A stretch of 10,977 nucleotides of DNA from JAKLDO01 sp035354435 (GTDB taxonomy: Bacteria; UBP6; UBA1177): contig DAOQAY010000099.1 in assembly GCA_035354435.1 (NCBI GenBank), forward strand, positions 1 through 10,977, given 5' to 3'. A model generated the notes under the pieces. The model was not told the DNA's origin, did not search any database, and worked only from the letters and a program-made list of their open reading frames with translations. Of this stretch, positions 1 to 6,683 are shown piece after piece (positions within the stretch are counted from its first letter, which is position 1; every line of letters starts with the position of its first letter). Position numbers and translations under genes: made by a program.

Positions 1-15
1 TAATTTCTTTTCATT

Positions 16-43
16 TTGAAATTGTCTGAATTTTTAATAAAAT
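16..43 (+). promoter_or_regulatory. Candidate sigma-70-type promoter for the transporter operon
   Basis: TTGAAA at 16-21 and TAAAAT at 38-43 are separated by 16 bases; each hexamer differs from the bacterial housekeeping consensus at one position. A start near position 50 would give a leader of about 115 bases before the ATG at 166, containing two hairpins. The region is AT-rich, so chance matches are likely and this is only a motif-level call. Confidence 0.4.
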
Positions 44-64
44 TCTGGATAGATATATAGATCA

Positions 65-80
65 CGACTTTTAAAAGTTG
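65..80. repeat. AT-rich palindrome in the transporter leader
   Basis: Bases 67-78 read ACTTTTAAAAGT, a perfect 12-base palindrome. It extends to 65-80 with one G-T wobble and one C-G pair. It could be an operator or a weak stem. It lies between the candidate promoter and the transporter start. Confidence 0.35.
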
Positions 81-109
81 TACCAAATGTTTAATGCCCC
101 CTTAATTTG

Positions 110-127
110 AAAAAGCAGCCTTTTTTT
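110..127 (+). terminator. Weak hairpin plus T-tract, terminator or attenuator-like
   Basis: AAAAAG (110-115), loop CAGC, CTTTTT (120-125) form a six-pair stem with one G-C pair. The T run continues to 127. If the promoter at 16-43 is real, this sits inside the transporter leader and could act as an attenuator. Otherwise it may end a gene lying left of the window. The stem is weak because nearly all its pairs are A-T. Confidence 0.25.
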
Positions 128-165
128 GTTAATATGCCGGAAGTGATTCAAGTGGAGGAGCTTTA

Positions 166-1716
166 ATGTCAAAAGGAAGAGAACAGTGGGGAACCAAGCT
201 CGGAGTCATTCTTGCCGTTGCAGGAAGTGCTGTCGGACTTGGTAATTTTCTTAGATTTCCGACACAGGCGGCATTAGGCGGCGGCGGAGCTTTCATGATT
301 CCATATCTCATTTCATTTCTTCTGCTCGGCATTCCGTTGATGTGGGTCGAGTGGTCACTTGGAAGAAAGGGCGGCGAATACGGTCATGGAACAGCACCGG
401 CAATACTTTATCAGATAACAGGCAGTCGATTTATAAAATATCTCGCTTCAATCGGTATAATAATTCCTCTGCTTATACTTTTTTATTATGTATTCATTGA
501 ATCATGGTCGCTTGCTTATGCTTTTTTCTCAGTGAGCGGTGCACTTGCCGATGCTGGAGGAAAAAACGAACTTGCTGAATTTCTTCATGGATATCAAGGC
601 GTTATTTCCAATCAGTATTTTGATTCTGTGTGGGTGGCATACGGTTTTTTTGTTGTTACAATATTTGTTAATTTCTATTTCATTTACAAAGGTGTTTCAT
701 CAGGAATTGAAAAATTGTCAAAGATCGCAATGCCTGTCCTTGTTGTGATTGCTATACTGCTGGTTGTGCGCATTCTGACACTCGGCACTCCTGATCCGCT
801 TAAACCTGACCAGTCTGTTGCAAATGCACTTAATTTTGTGTGGGCTCCTGATTTTTCTGTTCTTCTTCAATCAAGAGTATGGCTCAGTGCCGCAGGACAG
901 ATCTTTTTCACACTTTCACTTGGAATGGGCGTTATTATGACTTATGCCAGTTATCTTAAAAAAAATGATGATATTGCTTTGTCAGGACTGACGGCTTCTG
1001 CAACAAATGAATTCTGTGAGGTAATTCTCGGCGGATCATTGATAATTCCAGCGGCATTTATATTTTTCGGACAGACCGAAACTGTTCATATTGCAACTAC
1101 CGGTGCTTTTAATATCGGATTTGTCACAATGCCTAATATTTTTGCTAACATGCCGGGCGGTCCGTTTTTTGCATTTCTGTGGTTCATGCTCCTTTTTATT
1201 GCAGGTATCACCTCATCTGTTTCGATGATCCAGCCAGCTGTTGCGTTTCTTGAAGATGAGTTCGGATTTTCAAGGAAAAAGACAGTTATAATAATGTTTG
1301 CCTTAGCTTTTCTTGCATGTCAGCCTGTAATATTTTTCATGAAATACGGATTTCTTGATGAACTTGATTTCTGGGGCGGAACAGTATTTCTCACAATATT
1401 TGCAACTCTCGAAATAGTTGTATTCGGCTGGATATACGGAATTGATAAAGGGTGGAAAGACCTCAACGAAGGTGCTGAAATCAAGATCCCTTCAATTTTC
1501 AGATTCATAATAAAATATGTTTCGCCATTATTTCTTTTTATTCTTCTCGGTACATGGACATACCAGATGTTCATTCCGACAATCATGATGAAAGGTGTTC
1601 CTGATGAAAACAAACTGTATATCTGGGGAGCGAGGATATTTATTTTAGCGATCATCGGAGTGATGATGTATCTGATCAAAATTACAACAGAAAAAAAAGT
1701 GAGGGCACAGCAATGA
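166..1716 (+). CDS. LeuT-like sodium-dependent amino-acid symporter (NSS/SNF family)
   Basis: A 516-residue inner-membrane Na+-coupled symporter that should import small neutral or hydrophobic amino acids. It resembles Aquifex LeuT over most of its length, with about 12 hydrophobic segments. The TM1 motif GSAVGLGNFLRFP covers residues 20-32, aligning by number with LeuT sodium/substrate residues G20, A22, V23, N27 and R30. GGGAFMIPYL follows at 39-48 and the substrate-site tyrosine is Y108. FFTLSLG (247-253) is the unwound TM6 region, N281 corresponds to LeuT N286, and AGITSS (346-351) corresponds to the TM8 Na2 ligands. S21 replaces LeuT N21. GGAGGAG at 154-160 supports the ATG at 166. The stop overlaps the start of a 32-residue peptide gene by ATGA. 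The exact substrate cannot be read from sequence; methionine/alanine import is suggested by the small subunit. Confidence 0.95.
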   Translation: MSKGREQWGTKLGVILAVAGSAVGLGNFLRFPTQAALGGGGAFMIPYLISFLLLGIPLMWVEWSLGRKGGEYGHGTAPAILYQITGSRFIKYLASIGIIIPLLILFYYVFIESWSLAYAFFSVSGALADAGGKNELAEFLHGYQGVISNQYFDSVWVAYGFFVVTIFVNFYFIYKGVSSGIEKLSKIAMPVLVVIAILLVVRILTLGTPDPLKPDQSVANALNFVWAPDFSVLLQSRVWLSAAGQIFFTLSLGMGVIMTYASYLKKNDDIALSGLTASATNEFCEVILGGSLIIPAAFIFFGQTETVHIATTGAFNIGFVTMPNIFANMPGGPFFAFLWFMLLFIAGITSSVSMIQPAVAFLEDEFGFSRKKTVIIMFALAFLACQPVIFFMKYGFLDELDFWGGTVFLTIFATLEIVVFGWIYGIDKGWKDLNEGAEIKIPSIFRFIIKYVSPLFLFILLGTWTYQMFIPTIMMKGVPDENKLYIWGARIFILAIIGVMMYLIKITTEKKVRAQQ

Positions 1717-1811
1717 GTATAAGTGCAATAATATTAATGGCTTCAGTCTGGAGTGCAATTTTTTCTCTTCTGGCGTTCTGTTTTTATAAAGTTTTTTCCA
1801 AGAAGAACTGA
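1713..1811 (+). CDS. MetS-like small subunit of the NSS transporter (32 aa)
   Basis: A 32-codon gene starting at ATG 1713 inside the transporter stop (ATGA overlap) and ending at TGA 1809-1811, two bases before the next ATG. The peptide starts MSISAIILM, has one hydrophobic segment at about residues 4-28, and ends in a basic tail (SKKN). Size, the start pattern, a single membrane span, a positive C-terminus and position directly after an NSS gene all match the small subunit of methionine/alanine importers (MetS with MetP in Corynebacterium glutamicum). The likely role is an accessory membrane peptide needed for transporter activity. Translation is probably coupled to the transporter, and most gene callers would miss it because of its length. 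I infer the family from pattern and context, not a search. Confidence 0.8.
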   Translation: MSISAIILMASVWSAIFSLLAFCFYKVFSKKN

Positions 1812-1813
1812 TC

Positions 1814-2284
1814 ATGGACATATTTGAATCTATAAAAAATGATGCCGATCTAATTGTTGCGGTGAAGTATATGTCTGAAAACACTGACATAAATAACAAT
1901 TCACTTAAGAACTTCATCAGGTATTTGCGAGAGATCAATGTCCGTGAAAAGTTGCCTTATCGGGAAATTCTGCAAAAAATTGCAGCAAGTGAAGTAATTG
2001 AAAACAATGAAATCACAAAAAAGACCAAAAGCGAAGAGATATTAAAGAAACTTTATAATCTCAGATATCCGCTCTGGAGTGCAAAACAGGCTGAATTCAT
2101 AAAACTGAAGAACAGATTCAGAGCGCTTACCGGCGGAGAAATTGAATTCCCTGAATTTGCAGAAGGGAACAGCTTCAAAATATCATTCACCATTAAAAAA
2201 GATGAAGACATCGAAAAGATCTTTGAAACCATCTCCAAAGGTCATGATCTTATGAAAGAATCATTGAAAAAGATAAAGGAATAA
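1814..2284 (+). CDS. Unrecognised 156-aa charged helical protein, upstream partner of SPL-like gene
   Basis: I do not recognise a named family. The product is cytosolic, with no signal or membrane segment. Residues 1-80 are highly charged and look helical, with KKTKSEEILKKL near 69-80. A second segment starts at LRYPLWSAKQAEF (83-95) and runs through a probable beta-strand pair with FPEFAEG and FKISFTIK (about 112-128), then a C-terminal amphipathic helix (131-156). That suggests a small alpha/beta domain after a helical linker. It starts two bases after the transporter peptide gene. It ends one base before the SPL-like radical SAM gene, whose ribosome binding site (AAAGGA, 2275-2280) lies in its last codons. 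This spacing implies co-translation and possibly a shared function with the radical SAM protein. ATG 1814 has only a weak AGAAG upstream. Confidence 0.8.
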   Translation: MDIFESIKNDADLIVAVKYMSENTDINNNSLKNFIRYLREINVREKLPYREILQKIAASEVIENNEITKKTKSEEILKKLYNLRYPLWSAKQAEFIKLKNRFRALTGGEIEFPEFAEGNSFKISFTIKKDEDIEKIFETISKGHDLMKESLKKIKE

Positions 2285-2285
2285 T

Positions 2286-3365
2286 ATGCGTCCTCAGATA
2301 AATAAGATAGTTATCGATCCTGATTATTCAAACCACAGGCTTCCTTTCGAGATAGCGGAAAAACTCGGTCTTAAACCTGAATTCATGAAAAAAGACGAGC
2401 TGGTGAAGCGGGTTTCGGAAAATCCGGGCGATGATCTTTTTAAAACTGCAAAGAAGATTCTTTTTTTTACTGAAAACAAGGGTAAATTCTTAAAGAAATG
2501 TCCGGGAAGTAAAGGTGTAGTGTGTTGTAATTATTACACAATTAATAGCGTTACCGGGTGTCCTTATGACTGTTCGTACTGTATTTTACAGCATTATATT
2601 GAGAACAATCCTTTTATTACGGTGTTTCTGAACAGAGAAAAAGCAATTGATGAAATTGTTGAATTCCTGAAAACAAATCAAAAACTGCGTGTCGGAACAG
2701 GAGAGCTTGCTGATTCGCTTGCTCTTGACCATCTGCTTGATGAAACAGGCTTTTTTATCAGCGAAATTGATAAACTGGGGCTTACTGACAGGGTGCAGTT
2801 TGAATTCAAGACAAAGTCAGTTGAGATCGAAAGACTGATTGAGATCAGAAAAAAATATCCACGGGCTGATATTGTTGCAGGATTTTCAGTCAACATCCCG
2901 AAATTTCAGCAGATAGAAGAACCGGGAGCAGCTCCTATTGAAGAAAGGATAAAAGCGGCTGTGAGATTGCAAAAGAGCGGAGTCAAAATTGCGATTCACT
3001 TTGACCCTGTTGTTATGATAAGTGGCAATATTCAGGAATATCAGAAACTTATCGACTTCATTTTTTCATCGCTTGACTGTTCGGAAGTTATCTGGATAAG
3101 TATGGGCGGATTCAGACATACACTTGCTCTAACTGAGACGATCCTCAAAAGATTTCCGCAAAGTTCACTTCTTATGGGTGAAATGTTTCCATCTGATTCA
3201 GATAATAAACTCAGGTATTTATCAAGTGTAAGAAGAAGTTTTTATAATATTTTCATTGAGCAGATATCAAAATATTTCAACGGTAATCCGCCTTTATATA
3301 TGTGCATGGAAAAATCATTTATGTGGGACGATGTTAAGATGAAACCCCAATCACCGGTCTTTTAG
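2286..3365 (+). CDS. SPL-like radical SAM protein (COG1533-type), lacks SPL catalytic Cys
   Basis: A 359-residue radical SAM enzyme resembling spore photoproduct lyase, which reverses the UV-induced thymine dimer of spores. The cluster motif GCPYDCSYCILQHY has Cys at 92, 96 and 99 (CxxxCxxC), which would bind a 4Fe-4S cluster and S-adenosylmethionine. RVGTGELADSLALDHL (135-150) aligns with the SPL stretch that carries the hydrogen-donor Cys141 of Bacillus. Here the position is Glu (about E140), so ordinary spore-photoproduct repair is doubtful. The TIM-barrel part includes EFKTKS (173-178), AIHFDPV (236-242) and WISMGGFRH (270-278). The ATG at 2286 has AAAGGA five bases upstream. No sporulation genes are visible. 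It is likely a DNA/RNA- or protein-modifying relative; the substrate is unknown. The stop interlocks with the converging gene on the other strand. Confidence 0.85.
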   Translation: MRPQINKIVIDPDYSNHRLPFEIAEKLGLKPEFMKKDELVKRVSENPGDDLFKTAKKILFFTENKGKFLKKCPGSKGVVCCNYYTINSVTGCPYDCSYCILQHYIENNPFITVFLNREKAIDEIVEFLKTNQKLRVGTGELADSLALDHLLDETGFFISEIDKLGLTDRVQFEFKTKSVEIERLIEIRKKYPRADIVAGFSVNIPKFQQIEEPGAAPIEERIKAAVRLQKSGVKIAIHFDPVVMISGNIQEYQKLIDFIFSSLDCSEVIWISMGGFRHTLALTETILKRFPQSSLLMGEMFPSDSDNKLRYLSSVRRSFYNIFIEQISKYFNGNPPLYMCMEKSFMWDDVKMKPQSPVF

Positions 3366-4588
3366 GTCTTTGCGAAGATCTGTCTCATTTTTGCCCTGAA
3401 AAGATTTACAGACTCAGGATTAAGATCAATTGAATGAGCCGCAATGAGGATTTCCTGTTCATTTTCAAGAAGAGTCAGGCTGTTTTGAAGTGTTTCAACA
3501 ATTTCTGATGCAAAAGAGTGAACTGGAAAATTATCATAAAGGAAGTCTGTAGCTTCAAAAACTTTCACGAGTTCAAGATCTGATTTTACATTAAGCATAT
3601 ATCTTGTAACTTTCATATAAAAATCCTTCAAGGCTCTTGCTGTCACAAGATTGTTGAACAGAACACTTTCATCTTCAAGTTTTATAGAATCAATAATATT
3701 TTTAATGGTTTGTGTTATCAGTGCAAGATCTCTGGCAGTATTATAGTCAGGATTTGACATATTAATATCAATGAAAATGGAAGCAACATGCTCAAGACAT
3801 TCAGAAATCGGAACAGATGCTCCCGGAGCTTTTATCTTTTCAAGAAGAGTCGACATTTTATCCTGAATATATGAAATAGTTATCATATCACGAAGTTCGA
3901 TCACAAAATCTTTTGTAGAGTAATTGGCATTCTGAACGAATTCATGCTTTCCGGAAACAAAATTTTCAATCATCGTTATCATTTTCATCCTGACATACGA
4001 TCTGTCATCCGGTATTACATGCGGCAGAACTGTTTTCAGCCAGAGCATATAATCAATCATTGCCTTGATTTCAGGCGAAAAACCTTCTGAGATATATCTT
4101 GAAATAAGAGTGTTATAATCGCCTCTTGCAAGTGTGCCGGGATCGCAGCTTTTGTCGTGAAGAGGATATAGAACGGTCATATTATCAATCGAATCAATAA
4201 AAAGATAACTCGGAATGAAGTGGGGCAGTCCTTTATCAATAAGATTTATTGAATGGCTTATCAGGTGATGAAAACTTTTCATGTCCTTTTTCAGATAAAA
4301 GAACTCATTGTCCGGGATTTTTCTATAAACTCGTTCAATACGGGAATTGTATCTGTCAAAAACAGGTTTCACAACACTGATAAAATCCTTTTCGGCATCA
4401 CTTTTAGGTTTTCTTAAAATGGCACTTGTCAGATGAATAATATAATCTATGACAACCCAGAAATCAGGAGGAAGAGCAAGCAGTGAAGAAACCTCATTTT
4501 TCTGATGATGGATATAATCTTTAAGCTCAATTCTGTTAATATTCTGAGTTCCGTGAAGTTTTTTTAGTTGTTCGTAATATCTGTTCAA
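3362..4588 (-). CDS. Unrecognised 408-aa helical cytosolic protein, last gene of the ruv operon
   Basis: I do not recognise a family. The 408 residues are mostly predictable helix with many charged and aromatic positions, no signal peptide, no clear membrane segment and no nucleotide-binding or nuclease motif that I can see. Segments such as DFWVVIDYIIHLTSAILRK (42-60) and MLWLKTVLPHVIPDDRSYVR (181-200) look like packed helices. The start is TTG at 4588, with AGGGAAG (plus-strand 4595-4601) six bases upstream; no ATG occurs in frame until far inside. The TTG overlaps the ruvB stop as TTGA, so translation is probably coupled to ruvB and the protein may act with, or be regulated with, Holliday junction processing. 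Membership in the operon is inferred from spacing only. The 3' end overlaps the convergent radical SAM gene by four bases. Confidence 0.8.
   Translation of the reverse strand: MNRYYEQLKKLHGTQNINRIELKDYIHHQKNEVSSLLALPPDFWVVIDYIIHLTSAILRKPKSDAEKDFISVVKPVFDRYNSRIERVYRKIPDNEFFYLKKDMKSFHHLISHSINLIDKGLPHFIPSYLFIDSIDNMTVLYPLHDKSCDPGTLARGDYNTLISRYISEGFSPEIKAMIDYMLWLKTVLPHVIPDDRSYVRMKMITMIENFVSGKHEFVQNANYSTKDFVIELRDMITISYIQDKMSTLLEKIKAPGASVPISECLEHVASIFIDINMSNPDYNTARDLALITQTIKNIIDSIKLEDESVLFNNLVTARALKDFYMKVTRYMLNVKSDLELVKVFEATDFLYDNFPVHSFASEIVETLQNSLTLLENEQEILIAAHSIDLNPESVNLFRAKMRQIFAKT
3364..3392 (+). terminator. Possible terminator hairpin directly after the SPL-like stop codon
   Basis: AGGTCTT (3364-3370), loop TGCG, AAGATCT (3375-3381) form a seven-pair stem with one G-T pair. 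Five T residues follow at 3388-3392, six bases downstream. It overlaps the TAG stop and lies inside the 3' coding end of the opposite-strand gene, where the sequence must also encode protein. The gap before the T run is longer than in a classical intrinsic terminator. Confidence 0.25.
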
Positions 4589-5601
4589 AATAATCTTCCC
4601 TGAAAAGTTTTGTCAATACCGAATTTTTCAAGAGCTTTCTTTGTTATGATCCTTCCTTTCGGAGTTCTTGCAATAAAACCTGATTTTATAAGAAAAGGCT
4701 CATAAACTTCTTCAATAGTTCTTTTTTCCTCACTGACTGAAGCTGAAATTGCTTCAACACCGACCGGACCGCCGTTGAATGAATCAATAATTGTCATCAG
4801 AATGGTTCTATCCATCTGGTCAAGACCGTCTTCATCTATTTCCATCTGGTTTAGAGCGTATCTGGTTATATCAAGGTCTATCGTTCCGTTTCCTTTTATC
4901 TGAGCAAAATCCCTGATCCTTTTCAATATTCTGTTCGCTATTCTCGGAGTTCCGCGGGCTCTTCTTGCAATTTCATGCGCTCCTTCAGTGCTTGTTTTTA
5001 TATCAAGTATTTCCGACGACCTTTCGACTATCTTCTGAAGTTCCTCAACGGAATAGTAATCCATTCTGAAAACTATCTGGAATCTGTCACGGAGAGGATT
5101 TGAAAGCGATCCTGTCTTGGTTGTTGCACCGATAAGTGTAAAAGGTTCGATGGGAAGTCTCATACTTTTTGCGTGAGCTCCTTCACCGAGCATTATATCA
5201 AAAAAGAAATCTTCCATCGCAGAGTATAAGCTTTCTTCAACTGCCGCATTAAGTCTGTGAATTTCATCAATAAACAGCACATCTTTTTCTTTGAGTGATG
5301 TCAGAAGACCTGCAAGATCCCCTTTCTTTTCAATTGCAGGACCTGATGTTATGAATATTTTAACACCCATCTCGTTTGCGACTATCTGACTGAGAGTCGT
5401 TTTTCCAAGTCCGGGAGGACCGGCAAGGAGAAGATGATCAAGCTGTCTGTCATTCCTTTTTGCGGCTTCCATGTAGATTTTGATATTGTCCACAATGGTC
5501 TTCTGTCCGATGTAACCTGATAAATTCTGAGGGCGAAGACCTCCTTCAAGTGAAGTATCATCCAGAATTACGGTTGAATCTACGATCCTGTCTTCCATCA
5601 T
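4585..5601 (-). CDS. ruvB: Holliday junction branch-migration ATPase RuvB
   Basis: The ring-forming AAA+ motor that pulls DNA through the RuvA-bound Holliday junction. The 338-residue length is normal. Visible parts are the N-terminal FxxYIGQ-like segment (LSGYIGQ, 27-33), Walker A GPPGLGKTT (61-69), Walker B VLFIDE (108-113), sensor 1 GATT (158-161), the arginine-finger region NPLRDRF (168-174), sensor 2 GTPRIANRIL (217-226), and the C-terminal winged-helix domain with GPVGVEAIS (278-286) and FIARTPKGR (309-317). The ruvA stop overlaps the first of two tandem ATG codons (5601, 5598) as ATGA, so either may be used; the second gives 337 residues. Its own stop overlaps the TTG of the following unknown gene. 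All expected catalytic residues are present. Confidence 0.98.
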   Translation of the reverse strand: MMEDRIVDSTVILDDTSLEGGLRPQNLSGYIGQKTIVDNIKIYMEAAKRNDRQLDHLLLAGPPGLGKTTLSQIVANEMGVKIFITSGPAIEKKGDLAGLLTSLKEKDVLFIDEIHRLNAAVEESLYSAMEDFFFDIMLGEGAHAKSMRLPIEPFTLIGATTKTGSLSNPLRDRFQIVFRMDYYSVEELQKIVERSSEILDIKTSTEGAHEIARRARGTPRIANRILKRIRDFAQIKGNGTIDLDITRYALNQMEIDEDGLDQMDRTILMTIIDSFNGGPVGVEAISASVSEEKRTIEEVYEPFLIKSGFIARTPKGRIITKKALEKFGIDKTFQGRLF

Positions 5602-6194
5602 CTTTTTCCGTTTATTATTCTGAGAGCTTCGCGTACAATCTGTTCGGCTCTCATTTTGTCTTTTCCAGATATCTTATTCAGTGCGGTCTTAATCTGCAGA
5701 GGATTGTATCCCAGAGCAAGCAGCCCGTCAGAAGCATCCATAGACTGTCTGTCATTATCACTTATATCGGCAGGTTCAATTGATGTTCCTACAGAAAGTG
5801 CTTTGTCTTTCAGGTCGATTATTATTCTTTCTGCGGTTTTCGGACCCACACCGCTTATTTTTTTGAAAAATCCTGAATTACCCGAAGCTATTGCAAAAGT
5901 TATTTCTTCAACGCTTGCACTTGAAAGTATCGAAAGTGATGTCTTAGGTCCGATCTTATTTACTTCTCTGAGCATGTTGAACAGGCTTTTTTCTTCAATT
6001 CTTTTGAATCCGAAAAGAACTATTGCGTCCTCTCTGACAGAAGTCTCGATGAAAAGCTCCACAGGCTCTCCTGCCAGATGGGCTGATGCAACAACAGGTG
6101 TTACACTTACCTGATATCCTGTTCCGCCTTCGGTAAGAACAATAAGATCCTTTTCGCTCGAATAGACAACGATACCTTTTAAATATCCGATCAT
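5598..6194 (-). CDS. ruvA: Holliday junction DNA-binding protein RuvA
   Basis: RuvA forms a tetramer that holds the four-way junction in a square-planar state and recruits RuvB. The 198-residue protein shows the N-terminal OB-fold start MIGYLKGIV. Two helix-hairpin-helix motifs follow, VNKIGPKTSLSIL (78-90) and ISGVGPKTAERII (113-125). An acidic, probably flexible linker (about 137-152) leads to the C-terminal RuvB-binding three-helix domain (about 153-198, with LLALGYNPLQI). It starts three bases after the ruvC stop with no strong ribosome binding site, so coupling to ruvC is likely. The last codon and stop overlap the ruvB start. Length and domain order are ordinary for the family. Confidence 0.97.
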   Translation of the reverse strand: MIGYLKGIVVYSSEKDLIVLTEGGTGYQVSVTPVVASAHLAGEPVELFIETSVREDAIVLFGFKRIEEKSLFNMLREVNKIGPKTSLSILSSASVEEITFAIASGNSGFFKKISGVGPKTAERIIIDLKDKALSVGTSIEPADISDNDRQSMDASDGLLALGYNPLQIKTALNKISGKDKMRAEQIVREALRIINGKR

Positions 6195-6197
6195 TTT

Positions 6198-6677
6198 TTA
6201 CACCGAAAAAGCATGGGTTATTGCAACTGCAAGCGCATCCGCGGCATCTTCCTGAGGAATTTCTTTCAGCTTCAGAAGTATTCTTACCATTTCCTGAATC
6301 TGGAATTTCTCAGCCCGTCCGCTGCCTGTCACGGACTGTTTGACCCTTGTGGGAGTATATTCAAAAACAGGGATACCGTTCACTATGGCTGAGCATATTA
6401 CAGCTCCCCTGACATGTCCGAGCTTTAATGCACTTTGAGCATTGATAGAAATAAAAATGTCTTCCACAGCAAGATAATCAGGCTTGAATTCTTTAATGGT
6501 ATCACAGACTCCCTGAAAGATAAACGCAACCCTTTCCTTGAATTCCATTCCTTTCGGAGGCATTATCAGACCATTGTCAATATGTTTGAATGTATTCGAA
6601 ATGACATTGATTATACCGTAACCGGTCTTGATACTTCCGGGATCTATTCCTAATATGATGAACCCGTCATTTTTCAA
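6198..6677 (-). CDS. ruvC: Holliday junction resolvase RuvC
   Basis: The RNase H-fold endonuclease that cuts Holliday junctions symmetrically after RuvAB branch migration. The 159-residue product carries the four acidic metal ligands: D12 in GIDPGSIKTGYG, E72 in AVEDIF, and D144 and D147 in EDAADALAVAITH, matching E. coli D7, E66, D138 and D141. The basic and aromatic DNA-binding region (about 78-122) includes QSALKLGHVRGA and YTPTRVKQSVTGSGRA. The best start is TTG at 6677, because GAGGAA (plus-strand 6687-6692) sits nine bases upstream inside the last codons of yebC and no in-frame ATG precedes the GIDPG motif. It lies six bases after the yebC stop, so translation is probably coupled. Confidence 0.96.
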   Translation of the reverse strand: MKNDGFIILGIDPGSIKTGYGIINVISNTFKHIDNGLIMPPKGMEFKERVAFIFQGVCDTIKEFKPDYLAVEDIFISINAQSALKLGHVRGAVICSAIVNGIPVFEYTPTRVKQSVTGSGRAEKFQIQEMVRILLKLKEIPQEDAADALAVAITHAFSV

Positions 6678-6683
6678 ATCAGG

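Noticed and set aside
1320..1679. 119-residue reverse-strand open frame inside the symporter gene
   Set aside because: It lies wholly opposite a strongly conserved LeuT-like frame, has no family resemblance, and is a typical antisense shadow.
5656..6114. 152-residue plus-strand open frame opposite ruvA
   Set aside because: RuvA on the other strand has clear motifs and length; this frame has Ser/Leu-rich composition expected of an antisense reading.
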